In this document: piece by piece, positions 21,188 to 32,929 of the stretch
How the letters are laid out: each line of letters starts with the position of its first letter
Numbering within the stretch: the first letter of the stretch is position 1
From: Prosopocoilus inquinatus
Taxonomy: Eukaryota > Arthropoda > Insecta > Coleoptera > Lucanidae
Assembly: GCA_036172665.1 (NCBI GenBank)
Contig: CM069872.1
Location: 23,105,001 to 23,169,000 of the forward strand
DNA length: 64,000 nt
Direction of reading: 5' to 3'
The notes under the pieces: model-generated
Seen by the model: only the letters and a program-made list of their open reading frames with translations
Database searches by the model: none
Told to the model about the DNA's origin: nothing
Position numbers and translations under genes: made by a program

Positions 21188-22796
21188 ATATTATTAGTTT
21201 GAACGATTCAAAATATTCGTTCTTAAAAAAAAAAACGAACGAACGAATCTTTGAATCGGTGAACGATATAAACGAAATGAGCGAGATTTACGAAATGAAC
21301 GAGGCGAACGAAATGAACAAAATGAATGAAAGAACGGATCGGGTCGTTCGCCGTACATATTATACCGATTCCCGCCGTACTCACTTCGTTCAAACAATAA
21401 TTACATTTTCTTTTATTTACATCAGAAACACTAAAGTATTTCCAACCAACACTTCTTTTACGCTCAGATATAATTTGCAAATAATCTTAGATTTAACAGA
21501 AAATTAAAATTGCTTAAAAATCTTCACTCACAGCCTACCTGAACATAGTAAGTGTTATTGAAAACCGTATATCTCACAATCTTTTTGATTAATATACTCT
21601 GCTATATTATTGATATAGTAATTTTATTCTTTCTTCAAAAATGTAAAAATATATATTTATACCGGCTGTTTCAAATTGAGTGTGCACTGAAGGAATCTCC
21701 TAAACCGTAAGAGACAAATTCGGTTAAATGGAAGAAAAGTTGCATGAATCAATGCCTAATTCGTATTCATTAACAAAATGATCATTTTATTTTTTCCTCT
21801 GTATCTCTCTTATTATAAATAATTTTTAAATTCGGATTTAACTTTCTACAGGCACTTTTTGATTCTGCTTCGAATGGGTGTGACAAAATTGAACTTAAAC
21901 GTTTCGTCTTTCCCCGACCATCATCAGTTTCGATTTTTTAAATACGATGTATATCTTTTTATTATTCTATTCGATAGCATTTTTTTCTCCTGATTGTAAT
22001 GGATTGTAATAATTTACTTATTAAGTAAATCATAAAGAAACTGTATCACTTTCTTTTGTCATGTTTTAACTTTCCATGAAGAAAAGGTATTAAGTATTAG
22101 ACATCGCTGAAATCACCAGAAAAAATGCTGTCGAACAGAATGATAAAAAGATAAAAAAATGAACCAGAAATTTGAAATTATGTATTAAATAAAATTTTCA
22201 TATAAAAATCTGAATTATTTAGGCTTTAAATTAATATTGACTATTAAGTGTGATATACCATCAGGAGAGAAAATGCTATCGAACTGAACAATAAAAAGAT
22301 ATAAGTAGTATTTAAAAAATCGAAACTTCCGTTCGTTCGAAACAACTTAATCGTTCGTGAACGACACAACTCTACTTGGAATTCAAATGACCCAACTTTC
22401 TAGGTCACTCATGCAGTTCTAAATATCTCCACCAGGTGTCGTCTCGCTTAGCTAGATTCGCCAATTCGATAGCATTTTTTCTCCTGATTGTAATGACGTA
22501 TCACCAATGCGCGGACGAAAATTTACCTTAGGTTGCCGCTCACCTGTAGTGTCGTGTCGTTCACGCTGTGAGTCGTTGACTATTGAAGCGGTCGACTTGA
22601 CGAGCTTCTGACAACATCAAATCGGGAGATTGTAAGCTGCTTTCGTTTTTTCAACTCTGTTCACTCCGTCTGCTCCTTTCGTACTCACTTTCACTTGTAT
22701 CAAGAAATGAGACAAAAGCACGAAAAAAGTAAATAGAGTGAATGGAGTTGAAGAAACAAATGCAGCTGTGTAGTGGCGGGTGGTAAGATGTTTGAT
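21188..22796. repeat. intergenic with GAACGA-rich tract
   Basis: 21230-21345 is rich in AACGAA/AATGAA units, a degenerate short tandem repeat; TTCGTTCGAAAC near 22333 is a related piece in reverse. The rest is AT-rich with no gene. 22490-22640 is less AT-rich and might include promoter or untranslated-exon sequence of the second carrier gene, which I cannot confirm. Confidence 0.45.
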
Positions 22797-23060
22797 GCGT
22801 AATTGAAATTAATCTCCGCCGACGATAATTTTATATCCGTAGGAACGTATTTCGGCAACTAAGCTGCCATCTTCAGTACGCTACCAACTTAAAAGCACTA
22901 AAAAGATCTAAAAACAACCTACTCATCCTAATAAAAAGTTAAGAATGTAAAAACTAACAACAATCTAATCATCCTAAAATATATATATGTTTAAATGTAA
23001 GTAAATATAAATTAATACGTATATATCTAAAATTAACCGTCAGAAAAACCTTACAAATAA
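22797..23060 (-). repeat. ribozyme-like interspersed repeat, copy 2
   Basis: It starts TAATTGAAATTAATCTCCGC and runs through TATATCCGTAGGAACGTATT to CTAAAATTAACCGTCAGAAA. On the minus strand the CTGAAGA - GGCAGC/GTTGCC - GAAA core is intact, with one G-U pair in stem II. Confidence 0.65.
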
Positions 23061-23096
23061 GAGCTAATCAAACAACACGGAAATACGGAAAAAGAA

Positions 23097-23238
23097 CGAG
23101 CCGCGAGTTTGTGTTGTACAGAATGTTGAGATTCATTAATTATAAACCGGGTTGTATTTGTATCTTTACGATAAATGTCGATTTCTAATTCATTTTTGCT
23201 CTTTCTAATTACAACACAACAACACAAACTCGCGGCTC
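23097..23238. repeat. short inverted repeat
   Basis: GAGCCGCGAGTTTGTGTTGT at 23097 and its reverse complement ending 23238 flank about 100 bases. It probably belongs to a small non-autonomous element. Confidence 0.5.
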
Positions 23239-23937
23239 TAAATTTTTTAGTAAACTCTCTTTTCCACTTACTAAATCCCGATACGATAAAGAACTTAAAT
23301 ATATTAAAAATGTTGCGGTTCATAACGGTTATACTCCCCAAATATATGCATATATGTTTGGATATTCAGTTCCGTGCACTCTATTCACTCCTTTTGCACA
23401 GTTGCATTTTTCCTTTAAGTGAGAGTGAGGCAAAAATACGAAAGAAACCTTTAGAGATATCCCACGCCGTCTCCACTGAGTGGGTACCGTTACGCAACTC
23501 TGATTTTCCATCTCGCTTGGATAACCGACTTGACTTCTGGACGGAGGTAAGATGCGGAATTGGCGGAAGCCCTCTCATTTCCTCCTGCTGATTGGGTTAA
23601 ATGCATCGCACTCTCGTTCCTGGTTACCGCACGAGAGAGAGGTGATATTGTTTGTTGATCAAACAAATTTAAACCTCATAAAAAAAGAATACCTAGCCGC
23701 GTGAGAATCAAAAACTGTGGATATCTAGATCTGATTAAGACCAGCCAGAAGCTGTCAAAGTGAAAGTTTTTGTACCTCTCAAAAGGACTGTCACTGACTT
23801 TTTTTCAGTGAAGCAAGCAACGTTTCAGTTCACTTTACCAACGAGACATACAGTCAGTGATTATTTTAAAAAGCTACAACAACGAAGAACAATGTTAACG
23901 TCAGGTAACTAAAAGATATGAATATTCAGTTAATTCT
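23239..23937. other. upstream region of carrier gene 2
   Basis: No gene is recognised. The untranslated first exon of the second carrier gene may lie here, since an acceptor precedes its start-codon exon. Confidence 0.3.
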
Positions 23938-24028
23938 GGTTGAATTCTTGGCTTCCGGTCGGAACCGTGTGTGTCGGATTTCCTCTACTAGAGTCACGCG
24001 GTTCCAACCGGAAGCCAAGAATTCAACC
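23938..24028. repeat. 30-base inverted repeat
   Basis: GGTTGAATTCTTGGCTTCCG... (23938-23967) is mirrored at 23999-24028 with one mismatch. A single arm of the same family (GGTTGAATTCCTGGCTTCCG) occurs at about 31559-31588. Confidence 0.65.
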
Positions 24029-24173
24029 ATAGATGACGTCCGCGGAAGCCTTCAAGTTAAAATTCAATTAAGTACTTCATCAGAAAGAAGAAAGTTCTGT
24101 ACAGTATGCAGTTCGCATTGCCCGTCCCCTCCATTTATTTTCTGTTTTTCAGATTTTTAAATTTCACAAAATA

Positions 24174-25555
24174 ATGTTACCTGCATCCTCAACCGAAGCA
24201 AAGTGCCCCCTACAACATAAAGAACGTTGTTCCAAAAGCCTAGTGACAGGCAGACAAATTGCTGCGGCTTCATCCTCAGGGGAGTCCTGTGAGTTTGGTT
24301 CGCTACAGTATTTCCTGTTGTGTGCTTGCGGGGGCATCCTTTCTTGCGGCACCACCCACACAATGGTCGTGCCGCTCGACCTAATCAAGTGCCGCATTCA
24401 GGCCAACCCTGAAAAGTATAGGAATATCAGGCACGGGTTCAAACTGACGCTGCAAGACGAAGGTGTCCGAGGACTCGGAAGGGGGTGGGCCCCGACGTTC
24501 ATCGGTTACTCGTTTCAAGGCATGTGCAAATTCGGATTTTACGAATACTTTAAAGTAAGTACGCACTTCAATAAGGTAAAGACGTATTTTCTTTTAATGA
24601 ATAAGCTCTGCTGCAGGTGCTTTACCATGACTTAGCGGGGGAAGAATTCGCATATTTACACCGCACTTACATCTACTTGGCTGCCAGCGCAAGCGCAGAA
24701 TTCATTGCAGACATTGGGCTGTGCCCCTGGGAATCGGTTAAAGTGAAAATACAAACAGCCGAAGGCTTTGCGCGGACAATGCGCGAAGCCATGCCGAAAA
24801 TGTACACCGAGGAAGGCACGTCGGCATTTTTTAAAAGTGAGCTTTTCACCTTATAACCAGGGAAAAGAATTCAGGCCTCTTAGTGTTGGACGCTTTTTTA
24901 CGCCGAATGTACTATTTGCTCCCGCTACCTTTCATCGATGCATCGAATTGTTATCGAGTGGGGGTGGAAGTAGTACAATATGAGCGTTCGCACTTCATAG
25001 AAAGTATTGTGGGCGAGCCTATTACAGTCCCAGTATTATTTTCGTATCGTTCGCGGAACAATTGGCCCGGATTCTTTGCCCTGCTTATAACAAGTAAAAC
25101 AGAATTATTGTCAATCAAATTTGTGTATAGGTATAACACCCTTGTGGATGCGACAAATTCCGTACACCATGATGAAATTTACTTGCTTCGAACGAACACT
25201 GGAAGCACTGTATAAATATGTGGTCCCAAAACCAAGAGCCGATTGTACCAAAGCTGAGCAGTTGATAGTAACATTCAGCGCGGGGTACATAGCAGGTGTC
25301 TTCTGCGCGATCGTCAGTCACCCCGCAGATACAGTCGTTTCGAAGTTGAACCAACAAAAAGGACTGAGTGCACTCCAGGTTGTCAAAAAATTGGGCTTCC
25401 TTGGTATATGGAAGGGGTTGTTTGCGAGGATTATTATGATCGGCACCCTCACTGCGGCTCAGTGGTTTATCTACGATGGGTTTAAAGTGGCCATGCAAAT
25501 GCCTCGTCCGCCTCCTCCGGAGATGCCGGAGTCCCTGAAGAGGAAAATGCACTAG
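24174..25555 (+). CDS. SLC25A3: mitochondrial phosphate carrier protein, copy 2
   Basis: This paralogue of the gene at 2663-8010 has coding exons 24174-24554, 24617-24836 and 25131-25555 (introns of 62 and 294 bases, phases 0 and 1). Exon 2 has exactly the same length (220 bases) as in copy 1, and the splice positions are identical. The product is 341 residues with carrier signatures PLDLIK, PWESVK and HPADTVVSK, and the PLWMRQIPYTMMKF block. The N-terminal 45 residues differ most between the paralogues; the carrier domains are highly similar. Start: the first ATG after the acceptor TGTTTTTCAG (ends 24152), implying an untranslated first exon. The C-terminus is shorter than in copy 1 (ends KRKMH). 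Two phosphate carrier genes are also known in Drosophila, but orthology of these two is not established here. Confidence 0.95.
24851..25090. mobile_element. MITE filling intron 2 of carrier gene 2
   Basis: The left end TTATAACCAGGGAAAAGAAT and right end ATTCTTTGCCCTGCTTATAA form a terminal inverted repeat of about 27 bases. The element occupies 240 of the 294 intron bases. A second family member, split by two later insertions, spans 60855-62971. Confidence 0.75.
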
Positions 25556-26339
25556 GCAATGTCGTGAAATGAGCTCGTCTGTGTTTGGACATTTTAAATT
25601 ACCCAGTTTTTGATCTGTGAAAAACTGGCTGAAATATCCACGGGTGCTTAGTATAATACAAACTTACCGATTTTCGTGTGGTTTCATTACGGAAAAGTAG
25701 GGCATAAAGAAATCTTTCAAACTTTTGAATAACAACGACAGTCACTGCTGACAATCTGTTTCAATGTTGCCAATAGTTATAGAACAAATTCTACGACTCA
25801 TCATTGACTACTTATATCATTTTTTTCCTGCCTAAACGGCTCAAGACTTGATGCATGCTGTGACAACTTAATATAAAAATTCTGTTTGAAACTTGGGTTA
25901 CTTCTTCTTCCAAACTCTAAAGGCGCCACTGTCCTAAAAGAGCTGTAATATGGTGGCAACTCTGTTAAGTAAACAGTTTCATACAAGTTTTATTGGCAGT
26001 ACTGATGAGTATTCGACCAGATTCGTCCCACAGTATACACATCAATCAGTAGGGACAGCTTCGGCTTTTTGCTTATACAGTTTCTGAGGGCGCATGTCTG
26101 AAAGCGAACAGTCAATGGTTGATTTTTCAATGGTCACGTCCAGGTAACCACAGGAGCTGAGTTACTACTTCAACATAGCTATTGAACAGACATGCTTTTA
26201 GAATGCCAAGCTTCAGCAGCTAGTATGCTCACATTAACCCTTTAAGAACACGAGTTGTTAAATTTCAATGTGCTGAGTTTGCATCAGGGTCTGCATTCAG
26301 GCTCGGTGATCGCCTGAACATCGCCAAAAAACGGACGTT
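25556..26339. other. 3' region of carrier gene 2 and spacer
   Basis: No further gene is seen. No AATAAA signal is obvious soon after the stop. GGGACAGCTTCGGCT near 26050 and a mirrored AAGCTGTCCCTACT near 26633 suggest old repeat pieces. Confidence 0.35.
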
Positions 26340-26910
26340 CCGCCAGAATTCCGGCACACATTCAATATGGCCGTCAATTACCGATCAGCTGTTTTGGTGG
26401 ATAAGTAACCATTAGATTATCTTATTGAATTTCATCGTGTTTCGACTATTTTGAGCTCACTTGTAATTTTTCTACAAAACATGCTTTTGTTTTTTAAAAT
26501 AAATATATTATAATATTAATATCTTACGAAATAAATAAGTTTTTCAAGTAGCGACATCTGGTAGCATTAGAATGACTGCCCGCAAACATAGGTTCGGAAA
26601 ATTGTAGTATGAACTTCAAAGGTGCCGACAGAAGCTGTCCCTACTAATTAGTACCTATTTCCGAACATATGTTAGCGGGCAGTCATTCTAATGCTATCAG
26701 ATGTCGCTACTTGAAAAACTTATTTATTTCGTAAGATATACTTCTTATTTTAAAAAACAAAAGCTTGTTTTATTAGAAAAATTACAAGTGAGCTCAAAAT
26801 AGTCGAAACACGATGAAATTCGATAAGATAATCTAATAGTTACTTATCCCCCAAAATAGCATATCGCTAATTGACGGCCATATTGAGTGTGTGCCGGAAT
26901 CAGAGTCGCC
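26340..26910. mobile_element. 570-base foldback element
   Basis: Arms of about 255 bases (26340-26600 and 26657-26910) are near-complementary, for example GAATTCCGGCACACATTCAA against TTGAGTGTGTGCCGGAATCA and CTGCCCGCAAACATAGGTTC against GAACATATGTTAGCGGGCAG. There is no coding capacity. Confidence 0.75.
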
Positions 26911-27156
26911 AACATTTTCGTAACATAAACCGCAAATTATCCTAACTATACCGCCAAAACCCACTAAATTTAAGTACCTATCTTGAAAATTCGATAAGAT
27001 AATCTAATAGTTACTTATCCCCCAAAATAGCATATCGCTAATTGACGGCCATATTGAGTGTGTGCCGGAATCAGAGTCGCCAACATTTTCGTAACATAAA
27101 CCGCAAATTATCCTAACTATACCGCCAAAACCCACTAAATTTAAGTACCTATCTTA
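26815..27156. repeat. 171-base tandem duplication
   Basis: Two adjacent units (26815-26985 and 26986-27156), essentially identical, start AAATTCGATAAGATAATC and end AAGTACCTATCTT. The first unit overlaps the right arm of the foldback at 26340-26910, so the duplication happened after the foldback arose. Confidence 0.85.
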
Positions 27157-27585
27157 CAAGTTGAAGCTAAAGCATATTACAAGTATTTAGAAACTAAACG
27201 CATTAGTTATTAAGCAACTTTTGAAACGAATGGTAATTAAGCCCTTCCAGTGTCATGAATGCTATACCAGAGCCACACAGAGTAATTTTTTTTAGTACAA
27301 ATTTCATAACAATTACTTTTTAAGCAGTTACATATATCTTCACAGTTTTTATATTAGTTCTTCTTTGTCAGATACCTTGATAAATAAATAATTCCTGCAT
27401 TGTGTATTACATTTCCAAAAAAAAAAACTTGTTTAAAAATGAGTGCAGATTAGCCAATCGTTTAAGATGTGACCGACACATATGTAGCTCAGGCGGCTTT
27501 GATTTTCATATGTTCACTAAGCAGGTTTTGGCAGTAAGTTGCCTTTGTTTTCACGCCGACTGCGAAACCGCCTAAAATGCGGTTA

Positions 27586-27763
27586 CCTCGCAAGATCTGC
27601 AAAAGAAGCTTTAAATGTGTAGTTATTGGATGCAATTCATGTTCCAATCAGACTAAATTTCCTGCAATTTGGAATTGGGGCTGCTAATTTAGGTAACGAA
27701 GCCCTGTGAGAATTTCGATGCAAGAAGGTGTGTATGTGTGACACTGATGAAAGGTTAGCATTA
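27586..27763. repeat. 180-base repeat, inverted partner at 32468-32647
   Basis: CTCGCAAGATCTG... through ...CCAATTTGGAATTGGGGCTG-like sequence to GAAAGGTTAGCATTA reappears inverted at 32468-32647, 4.7 kb away. The pair could be ends of one large element or two independent copies. Confidence 0.65.
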
Positions 27764-28624
27764 CGACACTGAAGTTCGCAGAGTTTCCCCTCTAGTTGGT
27801 TTTTTTATTGCTCTCCCACCAAGAAACGGCGGGAAAGTGCAGAAAGGGGTGGGGGTGAGGAAACGCGTCTCGTTTTCTTTACATTTTCACTTGTATTTAA
27901 TGAAATAATGCACCCACGAGGTATAAAATCATCGTAAGGACATCAGAGAGTCTATACAGTAACACAGAAACATCGAAAACGACAAAAATATCGAATTGCA
28001 TTCACGACCGAGAACGCCTACGTCGACGGCAGATGTCATAAAACCTGCCAACTCGTAAACAAATTTTACTTTTTTATTCCGCAACGCAAACTTTTGCAAT
28101 TGCACAGGTGCTTAGATCAATACAAGTGCATTGGCGATATGGAGCCAGAAAAGTTGTTCTGCCTAGAATTTCTTTTTATTTCGCAAAATCGAAAACTCCC
28201 GTAAGCCGCACGTGTTAACATAAACACGCATAACTTTCTTAATAAAAAACGCGGAAACGTAAATTTTTACAGATAGATAGGGTGAACCTTGCTCTTTAAG
28301 GATATGGAGTCCAAAAAGTTGTTCTCCCCTAGAATTTTCAGTAATTCTACGGAATGTCGAACGATGCACGGACTCATTCCGCGCCAAAAATGAAATTGAG
28401 CGCGCAGAAATTGATAATAAACTGCGGTCGTTGTTCTATCTCATACAACTAGATATAATTCAACCCAGATGCACTGCAGACGTAATTAATCTCGCCGTTT
28501 TCCTCGTGAAAGTACGTTTTTTCGCAATTTCCCGTAAAACATAAAACCGCGTAAGGCGAATACGTCACACGTAACGCCGGTTGCCTAACTCTGCGACATC
28601 ACATGTCGAATTACGACGCGTGCC

Positions 28625-29777
28625 GCACAGTGGGCGAAATCAAGGAATTAGCTAGCCAAAAATGTAAAATGGCCCTTTATCTCAACATTTTTTTTGGGTT
28701 TATATTGATGAAAATCAATGGACAGTATGTTCAGTTATATAATTCACTCAAAGTAGTAGTATAGTTCATCTGTTAAAGCGGTAATGGCCGAACGCGGGAA
28801 TTTAAACAGCGCGACAATATAGGTAGCTAAAACTTCTCCTTTTTCACTTAATAAGTAATTTTAACATAGGAAAAGTACATGTGCTATAAAATTATGATTT
28901 TGGGTTCACATTTTTCATTATAAATAGTTAATATTTGATTTAAACTGTTACAAAATCTTTAAAAAAATGGTAAAAAATGATATTCCTCAAACTTTTTCTA
29001 CTTATTTAGGAAGTAACAGAGTTTTGATTTTTTGCAGAAACATTTGTCTTTTTGTGCCATTTTTTAAATTATAGCCATCTGGATTTAACAATATTTTTTC
29101 TGGTTTCAAACAGAATAATACACTTCTGTTTGGATGTCTTTGTTTTTTTTGTGTCATTTTAAAATTATATCCGTTTAGATTTCACAATATTTTTTCTGAT
29201 TTGAAACAGACAGAACATTACTGTTAGAAACAAGAAAATATGTTGCGAAATCTAGACGGCTATAATTTTCAAAATGGCGCAAAAAGGCAAATATTTCTGC
29301 AAAAAATCGAAACCTTATTACTTCCTGAATAAGTGGATAAAGTTTCAAGAGTACCATTTTTTTACCATTTTTTTAGAGACACTTTCAAACATAAGAAAGT
29401 TCTTTTGATTCGTTCAAAGTCCGACAAAAAAACAATTTTATAATAGTCTAAATAAAATATTAACTGTTTATAACGAAAAATGTTATCTCAAAATCATAAT
29501 TTTATAGCACATGTACTTTTCCTGTGTTAAAATTACATATTAAGTGAGGAAGGAGAAGTTTTAGCTACGTGTATTAATGCGCTGTTTAAATTCCCGCGTT
29601 CGACCAGCATCGCTTTAACAGATGAACTACGTTGATTTCATGGCATACTTTGAGTGAATTATATAACTGAATATACTGTCCATTGATTTTCATCAATTTG
29701 AACCCCAAAAAAAAATATTGCGATAAAGGCCGTTTTACATTTTTGTCCAGCTAATTCCTAGATTTCGCCCACTGTGC
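28625..29777. mobile_element. 1.15 kb long hairpin element
   Basis: Arms of roughly 550 bases, left from GCACAGTGGGCGAAATC and right to GATTTCGCCCACTGTGC, pair almost along their whole length around a centre near 29140-29200. Included are GAACGCGGGAATTTAAACAG (left) and CTGTTTAAATTCCCGCGTTC-like sequence (right). No transposase frame is present. Transcription across it would give long double-stranded RNA. Confidence 0.75.
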
Positions 29778-30274
29778 GCCGGTATCTTTCGCTGGAAAAA
29801 GTACAAGTATGCGGTGGTGTGTACAATCACGGGATAGAAATTTCGCTCGGTGTCACGCACTTTTACGTTTCTACAACATCACCGGTTTAAGTTTTATAGC
29901 ATTTATTTCTGTACTGGTGCATCGATAATATGAAATCGAAAATGCTGTAACCTCCATATTTTTTTATTATTTCGCGACTTGGAACTTTATAAAGAAATAA
30001 TAATGAATGTGAATGTTTGGCAGTTGGATGAACGGAAACTGGCGCTTTAAGGAAACGTTACTCCCTAGATATTTGAGTTATTCCACGAAATATGGAACGG
30101 TGCAGGGACAAATATTAATAATTGAAGATTGTAGCTTTTAAAATGGTCCCCCAAAAGTCCCAATTTTATTTTAAAGTAGAAACATACGTATAACAGGGAA
30201 AATGAGAAAAGCAAATTTAATAATATATGTAGATTTTATTTAAGTACAAAGACAAAAACAAAACACTTTAACAC
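29778..30274. other. spacer, nothing recognised
   Basis: AT-rich; no gene or clear repeat boundary. Confidence 0.3.
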
Positions 30275-30450
30275 TCAAGGACGGCGGCTTTGTTGGCGAC
30301 GGAAATGTACCTTATTACGAAACACGTTGGTAGTTTGCGCACTCATACGCTTCAAGCGCTTACGCTTCTTTGCGTTATAAGCAAAAGTGTTTCTTTTGGC
30401 TGCTGTGTGCACAATAAATTCATAACCTTCACAACTTGTGCGGTGCTGCA
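30275..30450 (-). CDS. possible C-terminal exon, unknown product
   Basis: On the minus strand an open stretch of about 55 codons ends at 30275-30277 with a Lys/Arg-rich tail (KKRKRLKRMSAQTTNVFRNK then RRQQSRRP). A possible acceptor, TAGTACTGCAG, precedes it near 30450. I do not recognise the protein. Part of the same DNA (about 30330-30375) matches, inverted, repeat sequence at about 31164-31205 (AGCGCTTGAAGCGTATGAG type), so the basic stretch may be repeat-derived and not coding. Confidence 0.2.
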
Positions 30451-31733
30451 GTACTACAATTAATTATCTTCCTAAAGACCAACGCCATTTAAATTATACA
30501 TAGTTAAATTTCACAAACAAATGAATAACAACAATATTTCAAAAGTAAATTTTGCAAACCTTTTCCCAGTTTAAGTTTTATAGCATTTGATCAATAATAA
30601 TAAAAATTATTTTCTATTATAACCATGAAAATTAACTTCATTAGTGAAATTAAGCCAAACATAAATAGCTGCAACGCAACATTTATAACATACCGCTACC
30701 TATTTGACGATGATCAGCTGATTCCCTCATACGTTCCATTTGTGGCATAAGAGCCATTAAGCGCTCACGCTTTTGCTATCCTACTTCGATGGAATAAGCG
30801 ATCATGAGCACAAGCTATGACGCCACAATGACGTTTCCATATCGTCACCTAGCGCTTTGTGAGCGTTTGCAAAGCTAAAAGGAACAGGTTAAGCAATGGT
30901 CGCGTACAGGTAGCCGCAGCGCTGGAGCGTTTTTCTAAAGCGTAAGCCTGAACGAGGTGCATATGACGTCATTACTTGCAGCGCTTTCTTGAAGCGGCCG
31001 CCATTAGTCAAGCGTAGTATTTTTATGCTACATTACAGCGCTGCATTAAACACAATGAGTGCATCACCTCAATAGCAGAATCTTGGTTCAGGTAATTTAA
31101 AGTGCTACAGCTTTGCGCTGTGCTGTAGCGCTGCAAATAATTTTTTACCTGAACGCAACCAATGCTTACAAGCGCTGAAAGCGTATGAGCGCGCAAATGA
31201 AACGCACCCTTAGTAGTATATTTTTATTGTGAAAGTTCCCGCGACCTTTGAGTAAATCAAGAAGCATTAATTTTCCGCAGTTTTTATTAGCATTTATTCC
31301 GAATCTGATAATTACAGTTTTGCACTCATTCAATTTTGTTATTTTACATACATAATAAGTTTGTTTTCTATTTCAACACAACTAATTACGTTGCTTAATG
31401 TAAAATCTTATTTCGTTTATCTTTAAACACATTTATATATAAAATAAGGATAAACTTAAGTAGAAATAAGGTATTTAAACCCAAAGCTATTTATTTGATT
31501 CAATAAGCTGGTTTTAATAATTGCTAAAAAGGAATTTTCTATAAAAAAAATATTTACTTGGTTGAATTCCTGGCTTCCGGTCGGAACCCCGTTTCAGGAG
31601 AGAGCCAATTCCCATGTAAATTTTTTGTCCACATAATATGACGTAGTAGTACTTAGTAATGTATTTATCTGTTGCGATGGCGCCACTATTCTACGCGCGC
31701 TTTTTTACGCGCCTTTTTAAATTAAATAATTCT
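30451..31733. repeat. AGCGCT-rich repeat region
   Basis: 30740-31210 is dense in AGCGCT/GAGCG motifs. It contains an internal hairpin (GGTTCAGGTAATTT near 31085 against AATTATTTTTTACCTGAAC-type sequence ending near 31155). No transposase was recognised. Confidence 0.45.
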
Positions 31734-31872
31734 TTAGGTTTCCTTTTCCATACATAGATTTAAGTAATACGTTATATTCTGCAAAGACTCTAATATGCTG
31801 TAATATACATTACAAGTCTTTACAGAATATAACGTATTACCTAAATGAATGTGTGGAGAAGAAAACCTAAAG
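31734..31872. repeat. hairpin MITE
   Basis: TTAGGTTTCCTTTTCC... on the left and ...AAGAAAACCTAAAG on the right pair together with the inner arms AAGTAATACGTTATATTCTG and CAGAATATAACGTATTACCT. Total length is about 139 bases. Confidence 0.65.
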
Positions 31873-32467
31873 AAACGGAAAATCATGCCTAAATTATGAT
31901 ATTTACTAGATTTTAAGCAAATAAAACAAACCACATATTATTCTCAAATTACTATATTTAATTGCAAAAGTAACTGCAAGTAATAACACATTATTTGTAC
32001 ATTGTCATTCATGAAGTTCATAATTTATGGAAATGCTTTCAAAATTACAATTCAATAGATTCTTTCTTTATCCGTACACATTATTTTTGACTTTAAGCGT
32101 GAATATCTTCAAAATTACTGCAAATTAAACTTTTTTTTAACAATTTTTATTCAAAATATTTTACTTTGACCACCTTTAAATTTTATAAATCAGCTAATCA
32201 CTAATCATAATAATACTTGTTACACTTTAATAAAATTATTTATTTAATTATTAGTTGTAGCTCCTACCTTCTGCACTTTCATTTCTATTAAAATGATGAA
32301 TTGTCTTGGTAGATAATACGATGTAGGATACAGATTAAGTCTCCGTATTAATTTAATCTTCCTGCATTCATGTCCTGGATACACATATCTGTAACAATTT
32401 ATATTTTACTGCCATTGTTAACTTGATAAAATAAAAACCTTATTATGGATTGTTATGATGCTAACGG
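31873..32467. other. AT-rich spacer, nothing recognised
   Basis: No gene or delimited repeat. Confidence 0.3.
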
Positions 32468-32647
32468 TAATGCTAACCTTTCATCAGTGTGATGCATACA
32501 CGTCTTTTTGCATCGAAATTGTCACAGGGCTTCGTTGCCTAAATTAGCAGCCCCAATTCCAGATTCAAGGAAATTTGGTCTCTGATTGGAACATGAATTG
32601 CATCCAATATCTACACATTTAAATATTCTTTTACAGATCTTGCGAGG
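32468..32647. repeat. inverted partner of repeat at 27586-27763
   Basis: TAATGCTAACCTTTCATCAG through CAGATCTTGCGAGG is the reverse complement of the earlier repeat with scattered changes. Confidence 0.65.
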
Positions 32648-32929
32648 TCCATTTTTCTCAAACTCTATTTATATTAGAGACTATTCTCTGGTCACACAAA
32701 AATAATTTAATCATCAACAATGTTTATTTAACGGACAATTTGATTTAACCCATTATATTTGTGCTAGTTCTTTAATTTACTTAAACGATCACTGTGTAAT
32801 CTGTGCTTAATATGATTGGCAGTACTGGAACGCAGCTTTAGTTAGTTGTTCTGTGGTTGGCAACTGTAACCTCTTACAATAGACGTGCAGTGCACTTGAG
32901 GTTACGTTTCTTCAGGTTATTTTCACAAT

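Noticed and set aside
21199..21507. Frame rich in NE/MNE repeats
   Set aside because: Translation of the AACGAA-type short tandem repeat, not a protein gene.
26815..27156. Possible CRISPR or satellite array
   Set aside because: Only two adjacent units of 171 bases without spacers; it is a simple tandem duplication.
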